Assembly (NCBI GenBank): GCA_902801375.1
Contig: CADCIB010000017.1
Location: forward strand, 1 to 57,793
DNA from: an uncultured Prevotellaceae bacterium
Lineage (GTDB): Bacteria; Bacteroidota; Bacteroidia; Bacteroidales; Bacteroidaceae
Direction of reading: 5' to 3'
Length of the DNA: 57,793 nt
The notes under the pieces are model-generated. The model was given only the letters and a program-made list of their open reading frames with translations, was not told the origin of the DNA and searched no databases. Within the stretch, counting starts at the first letter, position 1. The number at the start of each line of letters is the position of its first letter. A program made the position numbers and the translations under genes. Positions 53,341 to 57,793 of this stretch are shown here, piece after piece.

Positions 53341-55278
53341 TCACCAGATATGCGTGCGCTCCTCTGGCTTAAGGTAGAGATTGTCGCCTGGTATTACGTC
53401 GAATAGGTCGTACCAGGCATCTGTGTTCATCGCCACACCATTGATACGCTCGCGTTCCAAGCTGTGTTCATCCTTGCCCGCACCATATTCATTTCTTCCC
53501 ACGGTTCGCTCCTTTGCATAAAGTGCGCTGTATTTTGACTTCCACAGATGGGCGAAGGCCAGATAGAAACGTTGCTGCTGCAGTCGCAGCTGTTCGCCTT
53601 CGAAGCCCTGTCGCTTCAAGCGGTTGGTGTAAGCCTCGAATGCTATTTCCACACCGCCCAGGTCAGCGATGTTCTCACCCAACGTGGTTTTGCCGTCGTT
53701 GAAGACGCCTGGCAGCAGGTCGGGCATCACCTCCAATGAGCTGTAGCAGTCGTCCAGTTGCTGGGAGATTTGCTTGAATCTATCCAGGTCTTCCTGGCCT
53801 ACGAAGATGGGATTCTGTTCACCGTCCTTGTCATACATAGCTCCCTTACTGTCGAAACCGTGGGTCATCTCGTGGCCGATAGCAGCTGCGGTGGCATAGA
53901 TGATGGCTTCGTTGGTATCGTAAGGCATCAAAGGGGGCATAATCATGGTAGGCATAATCATCATTGAGTTGCATACTGGCATATAGGCAGAGTTTATATC
54001 ATATAGATTCATGTTCTTATTAAAGAGCAGGTAATTGAAGTTATGGCCCTTGTTGGGCTTTCCTATTAGCCATGCCTCAAAGTAGGCCCTGCTTTTAGCC
54101 ATCAGCAGCAGGTCTTCCATCAGGTTCTTGCTCGCAGAAAGGTCGGGCATTGCCTCTTCTAACCATAAATCAGGTTGGCCGATATAGAACTCCATGGCTT
54201 GGAGTTTCTCCAAAGCACTGGCTTTCGATGGTTCGCTGAGCCATGTGCAACGGCTGAGTCGGTCGGCGAAGGTCTGCTTCAGTTCCTCGCACATCGTCTT
54301 GGCGCGCTCTGTCATGGCGGGTGTCACGTAGCGCTCGGCAAAGATGCGGTTCTTCTCGTATGTGCAGTAAGTGTTGTAAATATCTTCGGCAATCTTGCCG
54401 GCAATGCTTTCCATCTCTTTGACCGTCATTCTGAGGAAGATGTCGCAGGCTGCCTGCTTGTAGGATTCCAGGTCCATCGCCTGCAAAGCCAGCAGGTCGT
54501 CGTCCCACTGCTGTATATGTGGTTTTATCACAACTTCCGGGGTCGTCTCCATAACCTGAGTCTTCCATGTCATCACGTGTTCAGGATTTATGCCTGAGCC
54601 CTCGCACCATGCCACCAACATAGGCCATTGCTGACTCTCGACTCCACGTGTCGTGGGACTTCCAACCAGAGGCATCAGCATGTTTGGAAAGCCGGGACTG
54701 TTGATGCGTTCGTTGAAAACATTTATGTCAGGCAACGGGAGATTCATCTCTCTGGGAAACATGATGGACGTGAGGACGGTGTGATAATTCATGATGACAT
54801 GATTGAAGTTGAATAGCAGTCCTTCGGCAACAAGCTGTCCGGTGGTGCGCCAGGCCTCTTCCAGCGTGGATGCCTCTTTCAGGGGCTGCAGCTTTTGTGT
54901 CACATAAGCCTCCATTTCCTCTTTCGTGGGCCTTGGCTGTGCCTCGTGGCTCTTGAGAACTTCCAGTGAGGGCAGGGAAAGGTCGGCAAGCTTATTCCTT
55001 AAGTCATTGAGAACGTCGGTTCTCAGGAACGATACAATCATCACCGTGTCCTCACGCACGGTTGTCGATTTCCAATAGCCGCCGTTGCAGTACATAAAGA
55101 AGTCGTCACCAGGTCTCACGGACGGGTCCATGTCGTCTGCGCTGATGGTCCAAGGCTTGTCATCCGTCACCACCAGTGCATCGTCACCTTCGCTGCACGA
55201 TGTCAGTATCATGGCCCCGCAGATGGTCATGATGGTGGCAAGTATCACAAACGGTTTCATATTCTGTTTCATATTCAT
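53341..55278 (-). CDS. M13-family zinc metallopeptidase (neprilysin-like) lipoprotein
   Basis: About 645 residues, standard for M13. Lipoprotein signal (MILTSCSEGDD, Cys ~28). Zinc site GHEMTHGFDSKGAMYDKDG and third ligand Glu in GENIADLGGVEIAF; VNAFY-like block NSAYMPVCNSMMIMP. Cleaves oligopeptides at the cell envelope. ATG 55278 is used; nearby ATGs at 55272 and 55260 would also keep the lipobox. Preceded by a strong promoter at 55434. Confidence 0.93.
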   Translation of the reverse strand: MNMKQNMKPFVILATIMTICGAMILTSCSEGDDALVVTDDKPWTISADDMDPSVRPGDDFFMYCNGGYWKSTTVREDTVMIVSFLRTDVLNDLRNKLADLSLPSLEVLKSHEAQPRPTKEEMEAYVTQKLQPLKEASTLEEAWRTTGQLVAEGLLFNFNHVIMNYHTVLTSIMFPREMNLPLPDINVFNERINSPGFPNMLMPLVGSPTTRGVESQQWPMLVAWCEGSGINPEHVMTWKTQVMETTPEVVIKPHIQQWDDDLLALQAMDLESYKQAACDIFLRMTVKEMESIAGKIAEDIYNTYCTYEKNRIFAERYVTPAMTERAKTMCEELKQTFADRLSRCTWLSEPSKASALEKLQAMEFYIGQPDLWLEEAMPDLSASKNLMEDLLLMAKSRAYFEAWLIGKPNKGHNFNYLLFNKNMNLYDINSAYMPVCNSMMIMPTMIMPPLMPYDTNEAIIYATAAAIGHEMTHGFDSKGAMYDKDGEQNPIFVGQEDLDRFKQISQQLDDCYSSLEVMPDLLPGVFNDGKTTLGENIADLGGVEIAFEAYTNRLKRQGFEGEQLRLQQQRFYLAFAHLWKSKYSALYAKERTVGRNEYGAGKDEHSLERERINGVAMNTDAWYDLFDVIPGDNLYLKPEERTHIW

Positions 55279-55433
55279 ATAATTTATTAGTAATTGAGCC
55301 AATTAGTTGATAAACAATATCTTTTCCAATTATCCGGATAGTGACAGAGAGGAATGGATTCTATAGATGAATCGGTGAGCTATCCTCACTTCATTACAAT
55401 GCAGAAAGATCCCTTTGAACTGAATTATCGATG

Positions 55434-55464
55434 CAAAGGTAAAAAAAAATACTTAATTACCAAA
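55434..55464 (-). promoter_or_regulatory. Promoter of the M13 peptidase
   Basis: Minus strand: TTTGG (55460-55464), 18 nt, TACCTTTG (55434-55441). The leader would be about 150 nt; I see no structure or small gene in it. Confidence 0.7.
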
Positions 55465-55540
55465 GAAAACATGAAATAAAGCATATTATGCGATGTTTTT
55501 GGGTCAATAAAATTTCAGGAACTCTCGTCTGAACAAATAA

Positions 55541-55648
55541 GGGACCTGCAAAAAACAGGTCCCTTTACTAAATAAGCCAGAGTTAAACTTACTCCTCAAC
55601 AGCTGCCTGGGCGGCGGCCAACCAGTGCTGATTATCAACAACTTACAA
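55541..55648 (-). repeat. ~108-bp direct repeat, copy A (islet left end)
   Basis: On the minus strand it reads GATAATCAGCACTGG..GCCGCCGCCCAGGCAGCTGT..GAGGAGTAA, encoding DNQHWLAAAQAAVEE and a stop, then a GGGACCTG/CAGGTCCC hairpin. The same arrangement occurs at 57622-57731. A TAA lies a few codons upstream of the tail in both copies, so neither belongs to a complete gene inside this window. Confidence 0.8.
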
Positions 55649-55727
55649 AGTTATTGTAAACTACTGGCGACACTTTTACGACACATTCTGCGCGTTTTTA
55701 CACGCTCATAACAACGATAATCGTGTT

Positions 55728-56123
55728 TTACAGTAGTGTTAAATCTCCATCTACAAAACCGACTGCCAATCCTTGCCGTTCTTTTAATGCCTTTCCATAT
55801 TTACCTTTTTCCAAATAGTCTTTTATCATTTTTACAGTCACAGTCTGGACATCTTGCCATTCTTTATTATCATTCCAAGTAAGAGGTTTGTCTCTGGTAG
55901 TAAACACTTCATCGCATGCCCAGTCACTATCAGTTGGATCAAATGAACTAGCTCCTATCAATTCGAGAGTCCAACTTTTATTGACATCCTCATACAAGTT
56001 GAAACAGAAAGCCACGACATCATCGGGAATAGTCATTCGCATAACTTCATTCAGCCATGTTTCTAATTCACTATATGTCAAACCAGACTCACTCTTCTTC
56101 TTGAAAATACCAAATAAATTCAT
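55728..56123 (-). CDS. Small acidic protein of unknown function
   Basis: 131 residues, no signal peptide. Starts MNLFGIFKKKSES; then LETWLNEVMRMTIPDDVVAF, WTLELIGASSFDPTDSDWAC and DYLEKGKYGKALKERQGLAV. Size, acidity and position next to a Fic gene would fit an immunity-type protein, but I recognise no family. It starts 36 bp after the fic stop on the same strand. Confidence 0.6.
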   Translation of the reverse strand: MNLFGIFKKKSESGLTYSELETWLNEVMRMTIPDDVVAFCFNLYEDVNKSWTLELIGASSFDPTDSDWACDEVFTTRDKPLTWNDNKEWQDVQTVTVKMIKDYLEKGKYGKALKERQGLAVGFVDGDLTLL

Positions 56124-56159
56124 ATCTAAATTCCAATTATAAGTAAATTCATTTTTTTG

Positions 56160-57455
56160 CTATTCCCTATTACTTGCAACGATATACGAGCAATATTTAC
56201 TGAGCAGATTGGACAATGGTAAATCGCCTTTCTGATATCTATCTGCATCAAGTTTCAGAACTCTTTCACAAATTGTTTTCTTTCCTTTGAACTTTGCTTT
56301 GAGATATGGAATGCCATTTTCTTCAGTAATGCTTACCTCTGTGAAGAATTGCGTCAAGTCCTCTGCATCATAAACAATGGAGTAACTGGGGCGCTTGGCT
56401 CCCGGAATGTCCTCTTTCAGTATATTCTTATCTACAAGGTCCTGTATATCACGTATGGCTGTATCTTTCGAGCACTTTGCCAATGTTGCCCAGGTCTTTG
56501 ATGTTATCTTTGCCTCGTAGCCGTCAAGGAAGAGGTTGAGCAGCTGCGTCTGACGCTCTGTCATTGGCACAGACGATGCCTTCTGCCAGAAGAAGCTCTT
56601 ATTCAAGATGGTAGTGACGATAGTGTCTGCCTCGTCGAGGGCATCAACCAATTTCTGCATATACCATACCAACCACTCCGTTATATTGCCATCTCCATGC
56701 TGCATACGTTCAAGAATATCGTAGTAGTGGTTCTTGTCCTTATTTATCTGTGATGAGACATTGTAGAAGCGGAACTCACTCTTTTCGCCACGTGCCAGAA
56801 GCATGTCTGAAAGAATACGAGCTAAGCGTCCATTGCCATCCTCGAAAGGATGAATGCTCACAAACCAGAAATGAGCAACGGCAGAACGAATGACGCTGCT
56901 TACTGGCTCATCCTTGTCGAACCATGTGAGGAACTTTTGCATTTCCTCTTCAACACGGTCAGGCGATGGAGCGATATAGTGGATCTTCTCACGTCCGAAC
57001 ATTCCACTAACAATATGCTCCTCGTTTGTACGGTACTGTCCAATTTCTATCTGGCCACCTTCGTTATAGCCAGTTGGAAAGAACGCGGATTGCCAGGCGC
57101 ATAACTTTTCTTTGCTAAGAGGCTGATTATAATTTTGTACAGCTTCCAGCATAACACCCACAACAGAATCAATATAGTGTGAAGGAGCACTATATTTCAC
57201 GTTATCAATGCCCAGCCTTCTGGCAATGGAAGAACGCACCTGTTCCACGTTCAGTCGTATGCCCTCTATCTCCGAAGAATATACCACGTCGTAAGTCAGG
57301 TTCTCTGCCATTGCACGCAGTTTGCTGTCAAAGCCCAACGAACTCAACCTTCCGTAAAGCAACCCTTGCTTACGAAATACTTTTTCCTGAAGGAGTGAAA
57401 CCTTAGAAGTATCCCAACGGAAGTTTGTCCAATTATCTCTTTCGTATATATACAT
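56160..57455 (-). CDS. Fic-family protein with DUF4172-like N-terminus and winged helix
   Basis: 431 residues from ATG 57455. Fic enzymes transfer AMP or other nucleotide moieties onto proteins. The active-site motif IHPFEDGNGR is at 201-210 (catalytic His202). The N-terminal helix has SSEIEG (Ser60-Gly65), matching the [S/T]xxxE[G/N] inhibitory motif of self-inhibited class II Fic proteins. The first ~50 residues (YERDNWTNFRWD) resemble DUF4172; the C-terminal third holds a winged HTH (TQLLNLFLDGYEAKITSKTW). The ATG at 57455 fits the promoter at 57512; the longer frame from 57683 crosses promoter and operators. Probably autoregulated. Confidence 0.92.
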   Translation of the reverse strand: MYIYERDNWTNFRWDTSKVSLLQEKVFRKQGLLYGRLSSLGFDSKLRAMAENLTYDVVYSSEIEGIRLNVEQVRSSIARRLGIDNVKYSAPSHYIDSVVGVMLEAVQNYNQPLSKEKLCAWQSAFFPTGYNEGGQIEIGQYRTNEEHIVSGMFGREKIHYIAPSPDRVEEEMQKFLTWFDKDEPVSSVIRSAVAHFWFVSIHPFEDGNGRLARILSDMLLARGEKSEFRFYNVSSQINKDKNHYYDILERMQHGDGNITEWLVWYMQKLVDALDEADTIVTTILNKSFFWQKASSVPMTERQTQLLNLFLDGYEAKITSKTWATLAKCSKDTAIRDIQDLVDKNILKEDIPGAKRPSYSIVYDAEDLTQFFTEVSITEENGIPYLKAKFKGKKTICERVLKLDADRYQKGDLPLSNLLSKYCSYIVASNRE

Positions 57456-57495
57456 TACGCATTCGCACTTTATGCAACGAAACATATTGCCTAAC

Positions 57496-57512
57496 GTCGC
57501 AAATTTTGCGAC
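57496..57512. promoter_or_regulatory. Palindromic operator 1 of fic
   Basis: GTCGCAAATTTTGCGAC, a 17-nt perfect palindrome around a central base, just downstream of the -7 box at the expected transcription start. Confidence 0.75.
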
Positions 57513-57543
57513 AAATATACTAAAATAATGCTGAACCACCAAA
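57512..57543 (-). promoter_or_regulatory. Promoter of fic
   Basis: Minus strand: TTTGG (57539-57543), 19 nt, TATATTTG (57512-57519). It is a perfect match and lies between two palindromes. Confidence 0.8.
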
Positions 57544-57549
57544 TAAAAA

Positions 57550-57572
57550 CGCAAAATATCGTATATTTTGCG
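57550..57572. promoter_or_regulatory. Palindromic operator 2 of fic
   Basis: CGCAAAATAT, three bases, ATATTTTGCG: a perfect 10-bp inverted repeat just upstream of the -33 box. It shares the CGCAAA / TTTGCG half-sites with the palindrome at 57496-57512. Confidence 0.75.
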
Positions 57573-57621
57573 ACGTTTTTGCCTATAAATCGTCAATTGT
57601 CCTCTTGTGGACACAAAAAAA

Positions 57622-57731
57622 GGGACCTGCCCAAGCGGACAGATCCCTTTACTTATTATATCAGAGTGATACTTACTCTTCAACAGCTGCCTGCGCGGCG
57701 GCTAACAGATGCTGATTATCAGTACATTACA
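57622..57731 (-). repeat. ~110-bp direct repeat, copy B (islet right end)
   Basis: The minus strand encodes DNQHLLAAAQAAVEE and a stop, followed by a GGGATCTG/CAGGTCCC hairpin and T7, a good terminator. It corresponds to 55541-55648 in the same orientation. The window ends 62 bp later, so its upstream context is incomplete. Confidence 0.8.
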
Positions 57732-57793
57732 GAAATCTGGGAAACATTTGGGAAACATTATGAGCATGAACTGCACATTCTGCACCCGATTTT

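Noticed and set aside
57456-57683. Extra 76 N-terminal residues of the Fic protein
   Set aside because: The region holds the promoter, both palindromes and the repeat terminator; ATG 57455 matches the family N-terminus.

Overview
This window looks like part of a Bacteroidales chromosome, most likely Prevotella or a close relative. The reasons are: many upstream regions carry the Bacteroidetes promoter pattern (TTTGG-type -33 box, 18-19 nt, TAnnTTTG -7 box) and lack clear Shine-Dalgarno sites; there is a SusC/SusD outer-membrane pair under an ECF sigma/FecR module; there are many lipoproteins; and an oxygen-sensitive class III ribonucleotide reductase points to an anaerobe. No species call can be proved from the sequence alone.

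Layout. 1-8.8 kb: a DNPH1-like nucleotide hydrolase and a GH51 arabinofuranosidase, an alanine-rich lipoprotein, a stand-alone tryptophan synthase beta chain (TrpB2 type) behind a trp-type leader peptide and attenuator, a secreted unknown protein and a GH38-like secreted hydrolase. 8.9-12 kb: tRNA-Lys(CTT) and nrdDG. 12.3-24.8 kb (minus strand): ECF sigma, FecR, SusC, SusD, a SusD-associated lipoprotein, a TlpA-like protein and an S41 peptidase/thioredoxin fusion. This is a SusCD locus with no glycosidase that looks built for peptide or thiol-containing cargo. 25-30 kb: a secreted YD-repeat/FN3-type protein and a 1097-residue multi-cofactor oxidoreductase. 30.0-31.0 kb: a gene-free stretch made of dispersed repeats. 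31-37.8 kb: a nucleotide-sugar operon (GHMP kinase resembling galacturonokinase, nucleotidyltransferase, UDP-glucuronate epimerase, UDP-glucose dehydrogenase, Gmd, GDP-fucose synthase). 37.8-40.7 kb: PepD and small proteins. 40.9-52.1 kb: two minus-strand redox operons (three aldo/keto reductases in all, Fe-ADH, SDR, flavodoxin lipoprotein, cupin fusions, amidohydrolase, acetyltransferase), each with a divergent AraC-family regulator. 52.2-57.8 kb: repeats, a macro-like protein, an M13 metallopeptidase, and a small islet with a Fic protein between two copies of a ~108-bp direct repeat.

The most notable signals are not ordinary genes: (i) a composite intergenic repeat with conserved ends and an internal 22-bp tandem array, present twice, plus a solo end module and a third 22-bp array; (ii) a WWW-containing leader peptide with terminator in front of trpB2; (iii) a duplicated bipartite motif at the sigma/FecR and FecR/SusC boundaries that may be the ECF promoter; (iv) homologous hairpin leaders on both sides of the divergent AraC promoter at 51.1-51.3 kb; and (v) two palindromic operators bracketing the fic promoter. 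Genes were identified by reading the translated sequence against remembered family motifs; no database search was run.
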